This document shows positions 32,845-45,200 of a DNA stretch of 64,000 nt, piece by piece. The notes beneath the pieces are model-generated. The model saw only the letters and a program-made list of their open reading frames with translations, was not told the DNA's origin and ran no database searches. The number at the start of each line of letters is the position of its first letter. Position 1 is the stretch's first letter. Source of the stretch: Arabidopsis thaliana (taxonomy: Eukaryota > Streptophyta > Magnoliopsida > Brassicales > Brassicaceae); NCBI RefSeq assembly GCF_000001735.4, contig NC_003074.8:10974101-11038100 (forward strand), read 5' to 3'. The position numbers and the translations under genes are program-made.

Positions 32845-33877
32845 ATGAGTTTAAGTAGAGCAAAGGATTTGAGACTTCCGTTGATGAATTTGGTTAGACT
32901 TAAAGGTACACCAATTTTGGAGCAACTTCATTTAGAAGAAAGGCTTCTTAGAACATCTTCTGATAATTGGTGCATTGTTAATGATGGAACCAATGTTCCT
33001 ACCATTGTGATGGGAATGTCAGGGTAAAGAATGAATCATCTTTTCATCAATTCTATTCGAAATCGTTTGCGCAAAATGTTAACTTTTGTGTGTTGTTGTT
33101 TATAGGAAGCCTTCTCAGCTTCTTGAGGTTGGACCAGTTATGGAAGATCGAATACCGGTGATTAAACGATTTACGGGAGGAGGAACTGTGATTGTGGATA
33201 AGAGTACTTTGTTTGTGAGTTTGATTTGTAACAAGGATGATGTACCAAATGTTCAGCCTTATCCTCGTTCTGTTATGGCTTGGAGTGGTTCGTTGTATGA
33301 TGAAGTGTTTAAGAGTGTTAATGGTTTCCAACTACGTGAGAATGGTGTGTGTGTGTGTGTGTGTGTACTCAGGCTTGATTCTTCTTCTTTGTCCACAATG
33401 AAAATGTTTTAATGTCATTTGGATTTGCAGATTATGTGTTTGGTGATCGTAAGTTCGGTGGGAATGCTCAATCGATAATTAAGAATAGATGGATTCACCA
33501 TACTTCATTTCTATGGGACTATGATGTGAGAAACATGGCTTACCTTAAGCTGCCTTCGAGAGTGCCACAGTACCGGTTGGTATGTTCCTTGTTTCATCTT
33601 GATCTAAACGTCTTCTAATTGATTACTTGATCCAAAACTCTTTGGTACATTGCAGGAAAGAGATCACACAGATTTCGTGTGTAGAATGAAGGATTACATT
33701 GAAAGATCAGATTTTGTTGAGAAGACAGTAAAAGCTGTAAGGAACCAATTCACATTGAAGCAAGTGAACCTTGAAGATATTGATTCCTATGCGAAAGGAG
33801 GATATTTGAAGACTACGAGGCTTCTTACGATGGAAGAACTCGAAGAAGCAATGGCTGATACCATTCAAAACACATGA
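32845..33877 (+). CDS. Biotin/lipoate A/B ligase-like protein
   Basis: Four exons (32845-33023, 33106-33344, 33431-33579, 33656-33877) total 789 nt, 262 residues. A leader intron (32663-32838) ends six bases before the ATG. The BPL/LplA fold is marked by EQLHLEERLLR near the start, GKPSQLLEVGP, the RFTGGGTVIVDKSTLFVSLI core (RRxGGGxxxH-type loop that binds the acyl-adenylate) and FGGNAQSIIKNRWIHHTSFLWD. These enzymes attach lipoate or biotin to carrier proteins; this plant clade is uncharacterised, so the substrate is not claimed. The core shows TGGGTVIVD, with no His in the usual H position. Recalled locus AT3G29010. Confidence 0.88.
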
Positions 33878-34132
33878 GAGTATTGCTATAGTTTATTTGG
33901 TTCTCGATTCTTTACCTCGGGTTAGACCGTTAGAGCCACCACTACTTGAGATAATTTTGTGCTGGTTATTGATTTTGTAATACTGATTTAAAACTTTGAA
34001 TCAGAAAAGAAAAGATACTTGATGTCTTTAGCTTGTCATGTTAATGGCTAACAAAAGAAAAGTCAGAGACTTTGATAATAATGACAGGAGTAAGCAACTT
34101 CTTGATTAGTTCCCACTCTAAATGTTAGAGCT

Positions 34133-35319
34133 TTAGTGACCAACTCCTAGAAAATCTATAAATGCTGGAGGTTTAATGGTCTCAAAATATCTGGTCACCA
34201 TTGTATGTTCTCCAGTTGTTGATGATGATGGCAGTGATAATGACGATGATGATGATGGTTCCTGGATGGAGACATGCAGTGTCAGTGCCAAGGAATCTGC
34301 AGGGAAGGTTGAGTAGTGATGATGTGGACCCTGCATCGGCATGCGTGAAGAACTATATTCTTCTTGGAGATACTGAGCTTTCAGGTTAGTAGTTCCCTCT
34401 TTTAGCATTTCCCAGCTGCACTTTTTCAGATTCACATCTTCATCATCATCTACATTACCTGCAAGAACACACAGAACCATGAAACTTAAAGACTCACCAA
34501 ACTTGCAATCTGACTACTTTTGAGACCAAACCATAAGTTCATTGTTCCTGAGTGATAAATATCGAAAGTATCTCATTACAATAACAGAGTTAAACTCAAT
34601 GCATATGTGTAAGGTAAGAAGAGACAAACCAGGAGAAAGATTGAAGATTTTGTGATCTGTGTTAGATTCATGAGCAGAACCATTGAATCTTTGGACGTAA
34701 GAACTTGATTGCTGTCTCATCTTCCTTGCCATGAGAACATGCCAATGATTCTTCAAGGCATTATCTGTTCTTCCATTGAAAAGCTTAGCAATCATAGCCC
34801 ATTTGTTACCAAAAGCTCTATGAGCAGCAAGTAGTCTCTCTTCTTCTTCATCACTGAAAGCTCTCTTGTTAATCCTCGGATCTAACTGGTTAAACCACCT
34901 CAATCTGCAGCTCTTTCCTTTAAGACAAAACACAAAGAAGCAAGAAAAAACATTGTAAGTTTCATGTTCCGGAATTAGCTAAGGGAAGATTAAAGATTTC
35001 AATTTTTGTCGTTACCTGTTCTTCCTTGCATACTCTCTGCAATGTGGTTCCAGTTTTGAGGACCGTAAACCGAAACAAGCTCCATAAGCTGAGTATCTTC
35101 AGAGATCCTCCAATGTCCTCTACTACAAACCCTAGAAACACTCTGTTTCTTCTTCTTCTTAGTCTTCAAATCATCACTCTTCTTCTGCATCCTTCTTTTA
35201 TTACAGAACTCTTCTACTGTTTCAGACACTGCATTGTTTTCTCTAAACCCATTAAATGTTGTTCCTCTGCAATGAAACTCAAAAGGGTATTCTTGGAAAC
35301 ATGAAAAATCCATCTTCAT
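34133..35319 (-). CDS. MYB110: R2R3 MYB transcription factor MYB110
   Basis: Three exons (35016-35319, 34630-34917, 34133-34458) give 918 nt, 305 residues. The R2 repeat ([40 protein letters not shown]) carries three regularly spaced Trp. R3 ([41 protein letters not shown]) has the usual Phe for the first Trp. Exon breaks after GRTG and in the linker are the standard R2R3 positions. Upstream is a basic stretch (KTKKKKKQ) likely serving as a nuclear signal. The C-terminus is Ser- and Asp-rich. The gene is convergent with the ligase gene, with 255 bp between stop codons. Recalled as AT3G29020. I know no settled function. Confidence 0.92.
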
Positions 35320-36061
35320 GTTAGTCTCTCTTCTATAACTAATGTCTCATATATACACACACACAAGACAAGAGAGACACATACATATAGGGAGGCATGT
35401 GATGTTTGGATTCTCTGATGGCTATGTTATCGTAAGTAATCTTTTTCATTACCAAAAATGGAAACCTGAAGAGAGAGAAGAACAGGTTTGAGATGAAAGA
35501 GAATAACTCGAAATAGAAAGAAACCCCACGCATACATCTTTCATGGTTGCTCTGTTAAGAAACAGTTTCAGTTCTCTGACATCATTTTTTTTTTCTTTAA
35601 CAAAGTTTGAATTTTTTGTCACACCTTATATTCTTCTCCCCACGCTTTACCATTTTCTAAATTATACTATTTCCTTGTATATGTAAAAATGTAGGTATAT
35701 AAGAACAAAAATATGTATACCTATTATTGGATGAAATTTCTTATAGAAGATAGATATATATTCCTATGTACAACTAAGTTCTATGTATTATTTAAGAAAA
35801 AAAAACACAAGATTAAGACTTAAGTTTCATAGTGGCATAACCAACATATTCAACATGAAGAAAGCATAATGTTGTTTAAAGTTTTTTGGCCCAGTTGTTT
35901 TAGATAGGCAGGGCCGGTTGATGGCACGGTCTGGAGCCCCAACCCAATAATTAAAGGGCCAGATTTTAAAAAAGTGATTGCATATGAAAAAAAACCAAAA
36001 TTAATCTAGAGGCCAAAAATGAATTCTCAAACACAAGAAAGATTAATTTAGACAAAAAAAC
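35320..36061. other. MYB110 upstream region
   Basis: Leader and promoter of MYB110 on the minus strand, with CT- and CA-repeats at 35353-35375. No gene is seen. Confidence 0.45.
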
Positions 36062-36545
36062 TAGACATAGGCATTCGGTTTTGGTTCGTATCCATTCAGT
36101 TATCGGTTTTTTGGTTTCTAAATTTTAGTATTTATTCGGTTATTTTAAAATTTTGGTTCGGTTTCGGTTTGGGTTCCAGTTTTTTCAGTTTTGTAATTTA
36201 GTATCCATTCGGTTATTTTGCTTTGAATATTTTCGGATATTTCGGTTATTTTGGATATTATCATATATTTTTTGGTTATTTTCGAGTATTTTACTATTTA
36301 TATATAATTCCAAGTATTTTTAGTTATTTAGTTTAACAATAACTAATATTTTTTAAAAAGATAATTATATTTTGGATATTTTTGGTTACCCAAAATATTT
36401 TGGTTTGGTATCAAGTCAATTTTGGTTCTTTCTGTTATAGAATTTAGTATCCATTTGGTTATTTTCAAATTTCCGGTTCGGTTTGATTCGTTTTTTCTTC
36501 AGTTTCAGTTTAGTATATTCGGTTCGGTTTATTTGTCTTAATTAA
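36062..36545 (+). repeat. CGGTT-rich dispersed repeat, copy B
   Basis: Same word order as 26405-26835 (ATTCGGTT, TATTCGGTTATTTT, GGTTCGGTTTCGGTT, TTTTCGGATATTTCGG, GGTTACCCAAAATATTT). The two copies are in the same orientation. No coding frame or clear terminal repeat. Confidence 0.6.
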
Positions 36546-37437
36546 AAGGGCCTAATAATATTGAGCCGATGGGACATATTTTTGGGGAGCAAACTTGATC
36601 CAGTCCAATCCTCTAAGATTCAGAGAGATCTGACCCATTTTGTTAGGTCTTTAAAAATATATGCTATTAAAGTAAAAAATGGCTTATAAGACTAATTAAT
36701 TTGGATCCATCAAACATACCAATTAACTTTTTTTAGTTTGCGATTTATTGTAGACTGGTTCGCTGGACCGCAAGGACAAGTCACAAAACGTGCATACCCC
36801 TATTATGATTTAACATTTAGAGATCTTGCTAAGGTCAAGCCAAGCTGGCTCTGCCAAACATATCATTTTCTTAATGTTCTAGCATCCCATATTTGAGTCC
36901 AAATTTCGTTATAGTACTATCCAAGAAAATTTACTTAACAAATTTTCAAGGTCATTTTACAACATTTTAAAGAGATAATAGGTCTAGTCTAACTGGTGAT
37001 GATATATTTAACAAAATTTTAGGTGGATCATTTGACATTTAAATGGAGGATTAATTGATTTAAACTAGTGTTTATCTTTGCTTCTTCCGAAAATATCTTC
37101 CAATTTTTTCATTTAAACCAATGAATTGTTGGTATTTTTTTCTTAATAATAAGAAGAATTATTTGGCAGAAAAAACAAATTTCATGCTTCCATAACATGA
37201 GAATTTTCACCACTTAGTACTCAAATTAATTAAAAAGCAAAATACATAACATCACTTTCATTTTCTTATATTATAAAACGAGAATTAATAAAACTTCTCT
37301 TTTTCTCGTTCCCACACATATATTCGCTACATATCACTATCAGTCCCAATCTCAATTGGTTACCAAAAAAGAGTCCCCAACTTGGAACCGAAAAAAAAAA
37401 AAAAAGCACAATAACAAACCGAACCGATTATATATAA
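36546..37437. other. Spacer 3' of EXPA5
   Basis: AT-rich. Nothing recognised beyond the likely EXPA5 3' UTR at the right end. Confidence 0.45.
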
Positions 37438-38968
37438 TTAATACCGAAACTGCCCTCCGGTGTAGGTCTGGCCAAAGGACCAAGTGGGTGGTGCAACATT
37501 AAAAGAGACGACACTTCGACGATCACTTGTGGTAACAACAAACGACAGACTTTGACCATTGAGATAAGAGTTGCTTTGCCAATTTTGCCCCCAATTTCTC
37601 GACATTAATTGCCATTTTGTCCTCGACCCTTTCATTGAGACCGAGTGTACGTCCCCGGCTCCACCCACGTTTGTGACCAACACCAAGTTAAAGTATGAGT
37701 GGCCGTTGATCGTGAACCTTATCCCACCACTTCTCTTGCACCGAACCCTATATAACACAAAATTATTTAAATAAAAACTATATGTTATGAAAGTTTTCAA
37801 TATTTATGAAATAGGGGTAATGAGAAAGCACCACTAGCAAGTTTGGTATGTCACTATTATTCAGTTTTGGGCCTATTAAATAATTTAATACCTTATTTCT
37901 ACCACATGTATCAACTGGTCCAAAAGTATTAAATGCGTATTTATAGGACCAAAAGCTGATTATAAATGTTTCACTATACGCGGCTTTTGTGTGTTTTCGA
38001 CACATATGTTCTATGGAAAAGTCAGAAACAATAACTAAGGAAGGTAAGAAGAAATCTTACTTTGCCTTCGTATAGATTATACACTATAGTTCAGTTCTGT
38101 GCATACCATTAAATAACACCATTGTGAAGGTTCTAAACAGGGTTAGTAAATTTTGTACCTTCTATACATAACGGGAATGATACCGGATTTGTAGAGAGCA
38201 ATTTTCTCGTAGATCGGCTGAGAAAGATCGAAATGGTGGTTGGGAGGGTCGCATGCACCACCAGGAGGACAAAAGTTAGTGGCAGTGACCACAATGGATC
38301 GGCCTTTTATGCACCATTGAGGATCGTTGACACACATCAGCTCAAAACATGCGCCACAACTAAGTCCTTGGTCGAATAACGCTGTGCTCAGCGCTGCCGT
38401 CTCCAGTCCATAACCTTGGCTATACAGATTGCCGTACCCGCATGCTCCACCTAATTTAGTTCATTAGGCAGATCAATGTTCAAAATCATTAACAAAAAAT
38501 TAGGTCCTAGATTATATGTTTGCGTTTGTATTTATTTTTATTGTTTTAAACAGTAGAATTTGTATGAAATTAAATAAAAAATGCATGTTTATATCACAAA
38601 AGTCTGTAATTTTTAATCATATATAACAATTAACATTCGGAACAATTGAGACATTAATAAATATATTTCTCATTGGCCGTTGACAATGTTGCATGTTAAT
38701 AGAAAGCTAGCTCTGAAAAACTGAAATGACTAAACTACCCTTTGTTAGTTAAATTAAGGTGATGCAAGTGAAAATGATTATTGAAGTTATCGCTAAGCGT
38801 ACCCATAGTGCCGGAAGCATCACCGCCGCCGTAAAAAGTGGCATGAGCGTTGATCCAAGGTCCCATGTGACCGCCGGGATGGTGTCCGCCACGACGGTAG
38901 CCGCCCTGAACGCAGACGGAAAAAGCTAGGAGATGAACCACGAGAAGCGAGATTACTAAAACTCCCAT
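37438..38968 (-). CDS. EXPA5: Alpha-expansin EXPA5
   Basis: Three exons (38803-38968, 38159-38450, 37438-37747) total 768 nt, 255 residues. A signal peptide ([20 protein letters not shown]) precedes a basic His/Gly segment. Domain 1 (GH45-like, without hydrolysis) holds [20 protein letters not shown], the spaced cysteines and the HFDL motif (NHHFDLSQP). Domain 2 (CBM63-like) has [16 protein letters not shown] and the Trp-containing [14 protein letters not shown]. Expansins loosen plant cell walls non-enzymatically at acid pH. An in-frame ATG six codons upstream (38986, MFLLHN) is possible, but the start used gives the better signal peptide. A TATTTATA box lies at 39100-39107. Recalled as AT3G29030. 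Confidence 0.95.
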
Positions 38969-40636
38969 GTTGTGAAGCAAAAACAATCACAACATGCAAA
39001 GGAGAGAAAAAACAAAGGGTGTTTTTTTTTTGTCAAAATACAGAATGAGGAGATGTGAGAAGTTTGGTGTGATGAAACTGGAGAAGAAGAAGAGAGTGGT
39101 ATAAATAGGAAGAAGGATTCAGACAAAGTTTTAGCGGTAATGAATCAATCAGGGTCCATGCAACTGCTTATTGGTCTTCACTATACTTATTATAATTTAA
39201 TTTTTGAAGGGTTTAACATGTAGAACCGACGAAAATCAAAAAGGAAGGTGAATGTTAATATGTAAGAGTTGGACCAAAGAAAAATTGTCAAAATGAGTTG
39301 GAATCTATCGTAAAGGTCACTCAAGAAATTGAAATAAATGCGTATCAGATATTAGTGGATGTGATAGTGATACTGTAACATTATAGATTTTTTTCCCCCT
39401 TTCTTTTTATATAGAAAGTATTTATCATATACTCCTATGGAGACATGATTTGCAATAGCATTTACATTCATAAATTATGAGGGTTTGAGTGTTTGAGACA
39501 GACAATATAGAGCTTAATAAATAATATTATCCGGATAATAAAGTTAGAATCTAAATGCAATATTTTTTGGTCCAAGTTTTACTGCACACAATTTATTTAA
39601 GAAGACATATTTATTGTATGTCTGGTTACTTTTACTTTTGTTTTCTTAATTTGTTAGAAATTGGAGCAACATTGTATTCGGAGCAGAAGAAGTGGTGAAG
39701 AACGGTTGGGACTTTTCATAAAACTGTAGATGTGTCATTGGACAAAAATGGGTACAGCTGTTTAGAGAGAAAACCAATATATATATATAACCAGACATAC
39801 ATTTAAAAAGTATACTCCATCCATTTTTAATACATGATGTTGAAGGTTTTTGAACACAAATTTTTATTATTATTATTATTATTATACTAAAACTTTATTT
39901 ATTATCTATTTAAATACGATCCAACCAGTAATAAAATAATATGTAAAATATAAATCTTCAAAACCAATAAAAATTAATTAATTTTGTATTGAAAGTTGAA
40001 AACATCATATAATTTAGAACATAATTTTTCACTTAAAACATCAAGTATAAAAAAGTGTCTATATAAAAACATAGAAACCCAAAAAAGAAAGCACACAAAA
40101 ACTTCATCTGCTAAAAAATATAATATAATTGCATTTCATTCCATAAGAGGATTTTAATTACAATTTTTATGTAATAAATCTACATTAGAAAAAATTTCAT
40201 ACACAATTCTTATGATATATATTATTTTACATCGTAGCTAGAGAATATCTATCTTATCCAAAATCAAAATTAATAAAAGTATGAGATAGAATTATGCTTA
40301 AGATTTGATACATATAGCTGAAAGAATAAACTTATGTTTAAGATTTCTATTTAGGTGTGCAACAATTTAAATATATATATATATATATATATATATTTAA
40401 TATATTGTTTATTCAGTTGAAAAATGTAAAAAGCATTATATAACACAATGAGTAATAGTCACAACTTGCACAATATGTATATAGTTTGCTGATGCTTTTG
40501 TTGGATATATATTAATTCTGAAAGTTTGTAAAATGATTGAATTACGTCTGCGTTATATAATCAATTCTAAGTCATAAAATTAAGCTGTAGCGTTATGTAT
40601 TAATTTGAGATTGAAAATACAAATACATAAATAATA
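38969..40636. other. EXPA5 promoter and AT-rich spacer
   Basis: Near 39813 is a Stowaway-like start (TACTCCATCCATTTTTAATA) with only a weak partner near 40050. An (AT)n run lies at 40371-40394. No gene. Confidence 0.45.
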
Positions 40637-40937
40637 CATCCATCCGTCTTTGAAATAAAAAATTTAGGTTTCTTATAATTGTTTCCATAAAAATTGATTC
40701 CTTAGATTTTCTATATAATTTAAATGAATTTATGTTAATATTTTGTAGACTTTAAAAAATATAATGAATTACTATTGGTTCGTAAAAATGGAAAAATGTT
40801 TTAGTGTAGGAAATGAGGCATGTTTTAAGAGTTACATGCATGTTTCTTAATTGTGTGATAACTTTATACGTAATTTATAATTTAAATTTAAATTTTGTGA
40901 AAATTATAAAAAATACACTTATATTAAACAAAGGAAG
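40637..40937. mobile_element. Stowaway-like MITE
   Basis: CATCCATCCGTCTTTGAAAT at the left and, inverted on the right, CTTCCTTTGTTTAATATAAG. Each is flanked by TA (40635-40636 and 40938-40939), as expected for Tc1/mariner-derived MITEs. The 301-bp AT-rich body has no coding capacity. The TIRs have diverged, so it is old. Confidence 0.45.
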
Positions 40938-40939
40938 TA

Positions 40940-42005
40940 TCAGTAAAATTATTTCTTCCTATCGACGAGTGTGTTTACAAGAGTGTTTTACTATCCAATT
41001 TCAATTGTTCTTTTTTTTTTTTTTTTGAAAAAGGGTTCCTCTAATTTCCATTGTTGCACTTCAATTATTTTCTCTCTTTGTTTTTTTTGAGCAAAAGTTT
41101 TGCATGTATATTGAAAATTTTATTGTTTTCTAAAATAATATTAAATATTTTCAATATTTTCAAATCTTGCAAAGAAAGTACACTTGTACTATAACATCGT
41201 TACTTAGTGATCTGTCATGTGTGACATCAGTCTTTCGATCTCGAACGCGAGAGATATGTCCATGCATGCATGCATGTGATCAGTGGATCTGTACTCTTTA
41301 AAAACATAACCAGTTTCGTAACGACAAATTATTACAGAAACAAAACAAAATTGTAATAAATACTGATTTCAAACAACCAAATGACACATGTGCAAATACT
41401 CTCTTGGAATGATAGATGTATATATATATATATATTATAATATACAAATGGTAGAAGATATAATTGCCAGGTTTTGAAACTGGCTTCTAAAATGGTTACA
41501 ATTAACATGAGTACTTGTTACTTGTATACATATCATTGTTTAGAAGAACAAAAAGTTGCTTAAAGATATCTCTAGAAGGGGATGTAACAAAAATTGTTTT
41601 GTATTTGGAATAAACTTCTAATAAACTTTTCTAATTGTTGTTCGAATTGTCATGTTATTTTGTTATTCGACTTCTTGAGTACTTGGACCCAACATTGAAT
41701 AAATTGTAATCAAATTATGTTAAGCCAACTTTAATATCTACATTTTATCGCAATATGTAAGGACAAAACTCTTCTTACTACATAAATTAAAATTAGAGAA
41801 TTTCAAATGACAAAATCTAATGGAAGTTGAATTAGGTTCATGAAGATTTATGCCGCTATATCATATTAGGGCTTAAGAACTCTTTTTGTCAAATTGCTTT
41901 CATTAATTTAAAGGTTTAGAATACAAAGATGGAGATGGTTTTCTCATGACTCCAAATTTCATATAAACGAACTTGACAACACTAAAGGTTACAACATAAT
42001 AGGGC
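40940..42005. other. AT-rich spacer before the Copia element
   Basis: No gene recognised. T-run near 41011-41028, a CATG(CATG)n stretch near 41261-41277, and an AT-run at 41420-41435. Confidence 0.45.
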
Positions 42006-42010
42006 ATAAC

Positions 42011-42128
42011 TATAGAGGTTATGTATAAATAGGGTATAATTGTAATTAGTATTACCCTAGTCTCTCTTGTAACTAGCCTATATATATTGTAATTACAATC
42101 TCTAATAATATTAAGGCATTACACTATA
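42011..42128 (+). repeat. 5' LTR of the Copia element
   Basis: 118 bp, unusually short for Copia. It holds a TATAAAT box at 42024-42030. Termini form the inverted pair TATAG...CTATA. Confidence 0.93.
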
Positions 42129-42140
42129 TGGTATCAGAGC
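42129..42140 (+). promoter_or_regulatory. Primer-binding site (initiator tRNA-Met)
   Basis: TGGTATCAGAGC directly follows the 5' LTR, complementary to the 3' end of plant initiator tRNA-Met that primes minus-strand cDNA. Confidence 0.93.
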
Positions 42141-42212
42141 CTCTCGACTCTTAAGACCTAAATTTCTCGTGCTTTACGCAGCCTTCTCTTTCATCTCTTC
42201 TCATCTTTCACG

Positions 42213-45200
42213 ATGACATCCACACCATCTTCCACAGAGACAATTGCTTTCTCTGAAACACCAACCCTCCTTAATGTCAATATGGCAAACATCACAAAAC
42301 TCACTTCCACAAATTACCTCATGTGGAGCCGCCAGGTTCACGCTTTGCTTGATGGATACGACCTTGCTGGTTACATCGACGGATTTGTCACAGCACCCTC
42401 TGAAACAATCACCACTACCGGTGTTCTCACTGCCAATTCCGCTTACAAGTTTTGGAAGCGCCAAGACAAGCTGATTTACAGTGCCATTCTTGGCACAATC
42501 ACGATCACCATTCAACCTCTTCTGTCACGATCCAACACTGCCGCTGAGATCTGGGAGAAACTCAAGGCCACTTATGCTACACCAAGCTGGGGTCACATCC
42601 AGCAAGTGCGCCAACACATCAAACAATGGAGCAAGGGCACCAAAACCATCACCGAGTACTTCCAAGGCCACACCACTCGTTTTGATGAACTCGCTCTTCT
42701 CGGAAAGCCTCTTGAACATGAAGAGCAAATCGAGTTCCTCCTTGGTGGTCTCACGGAAGACTACAAATCTGTGGTCGATCAAACAGAGAATCGTGACAAG
42801 CCTCCAACCCTCACCGAACTTCTTGAGAAGCTTCTCAACCGTGAAGCCAAGTTGATGTGTGCTGCTGCCACAACGTCTTCACTTCCGGTCACTGCTAATG
42901 CTGCAAACTACAAAGGGAACAACAACAACAACAACCAATACAACAACAACAACAACAATCGCAACAACAAAACTCAAGGCCGTAACAACAACAACTGGCA
43001 ACAAAACCAATCTCAACAGAGGCAGAACCAATACACACAGAAGCCGTATCAAGGACGTTGCCAAATCTGTAGCATCCACGGCCACAGTGCACGTCGTTGC
43101 CCTCAGCTTCAAGGCGGCTCCTACAACTCGCAGCAATCAACACCAGTCTCACCATTTACGCCGTGGCAGCCACGAGCAAACGCTGTTATGGCGTCGCCAT
43201 ACAATGCTAACAATTGGTTACTCGATAGTGGTGCGACTCATCACATCACTTCTGATTTAACCAATCTATCTCTCCATCAACCTTACACGGGAGGTGAAGA
43301 TGTCACTATTGCTGACGGTTCGGGTTTGTCAATTTCTCATACTGGTTCAGCTTTACTTTCAACACCATTACGCTCTCTTGCCTTGACTGATGTTTTATAT
43401 GTGCCTAATATCCACAAAAACCTTATCTCGGTTTACCGCATGTGTAACGCTAACAAGGTGTCCGTGGAATTCTTTCCTGCACATTTTCAGGTGAAGGATC
43501 TCAAAACAGGGGTCCAATTGCTCCAAGGCAGGACTAAAGACGAGCTGTATGAGTGGCCGGTGAATCCCCCTAAACCGTCATCCTTCCTCACTACCATTAC
43601 ACCAAAAACAGACCTCACTTCATGGCATTCACGTCTTGGCCACCCATCTTTATCTACTTTAAAAGCTGTTGTTGCTCAATTTTCCCTTCCTGTTTCTCAT
43701 TCTTTACCAAAACAATTCAATTGTTCTGATTGCCTTTTGAATAAGACACACAAACTTCCTTTCCATACAAATTCCATTCTCTCTACTCAACCACTTGAAT
43801 ACCTATACACTGATCTTTGGACATCACCAATAGTGTCCATTGACAACTTTAAATATTATCTCGTTATTGTCGATCACTATACGAGATACTCATGGTTCTA
43901 TCCACTCAAGCAGAAGTCTGATGTTAAAAACGTTTTCATGGCCTTCAAAGCGTTGGTTGAAAATAAATTTCAACGCAAAATCATTCATCTCTACTCGGAC
44001 AACGGTGGCGAGTTCATTGCCCTACGCTCTTTTCTCTCCACCAATGGCATCACTCATTTAACAACACCACCACACACGCCCGAGCACAACGGTATATCCG
44101 AACGAAAGCATCGTCACATAGTTGAGACTGGCCTCACCCTCCTTGGCCAAGCCTCTATGCCAAAGTCGTATTGGAGCTATGCATTCACCACTGCCATATA
44201 CCTCATCAATAGAATGCCAAGCGAAGTCATTGGTGGCACATCTCCATATAAGCGGCTCTTTGAAAAACTCCGAATTATCTGAAACTCCGTGTGTTTGGTT
44301 GTCTCTGCTTCCCGTGGCTCCGACCGTATACCACACACAAGCTGGATGATCGTTCTGCTCCATGTGTGTTCCTCGGCTATTCGCTAACACAGAGTGCGTA
44401 TCTCTGCTTGAATAGAACCACTGGCCGTGTCTACACATCCCGACACGTCCAGTTTGTCGAGAATGCCTATCCGTTTGCCAATCCCAAACTAGATCAAATC
44501 ACAATCTTTGAAGAAACAGTCCCACAAATCACCAATAATCAACCTGCAGCCATTCCACTCCCGTCGCCACCGCTCATACAGCTTCCGTCGTCATCAACCC
44601 CGACCGGAGATCCTCACCCACCGTCGTTGCCCTCAACGCCATTGAATCCGACATCACCAATCACGACATCGTCGACCAATCGTGAATCTTGCACAACGTC
44701 ACATGAAGCAAATTCACCTACAAGTCCAACAAGCCTAAATTCACCTACAATTCCAACAGGCCCAAATTCACCTACAATTCCAACATGCCCAAATTCACCT
44801 ACTACCACCTCCAAAAGCCCACCTACGTCCACCACTAGCCCATCTCACTCAAGTCAGCCCAACAACACTCCACCAACCTCACCATCGTCTTCTTCCTCTG
44901 TTCCGAATCCAACTCCCTCTCCCTCGCCATCACCACCCCCACCACTCCAAAATCAACACTCCATGCGAACCCGAGCCAAAAATAACATAACCAAACCTAT
45001 CAAAAAGCTAACCCTAGCCGCCTCTCTCAAAGCCAAATCAAAAATCCCATCCACTGTGGCTAAAGCTCTTCGTGATCCAAACTGGAGAAATGCTATGTCC
45101 GAAGAATTTAATGCTGTTCTTCGTAATGGCACATATGAGCTAGTCCCGTCAGAACCACACCAAAATATTGTTGGTAGTCGCTGGATTTTTACAATTAAAT

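Noticed and set aside
32845-33027. Treating the four plus-strand ORFs between 32845 and 33877 as separate genes
   Set aside because: Splice sites join them into one 262-residue ligase-like protein in frame.
42481-43260. Several ORFs on both strands overlapping Copia gag
   Set aside because: They are shadows of the gag frame; the poly-Thr and poly-Val runs come from the AAC repeat encoding poly-Asn.
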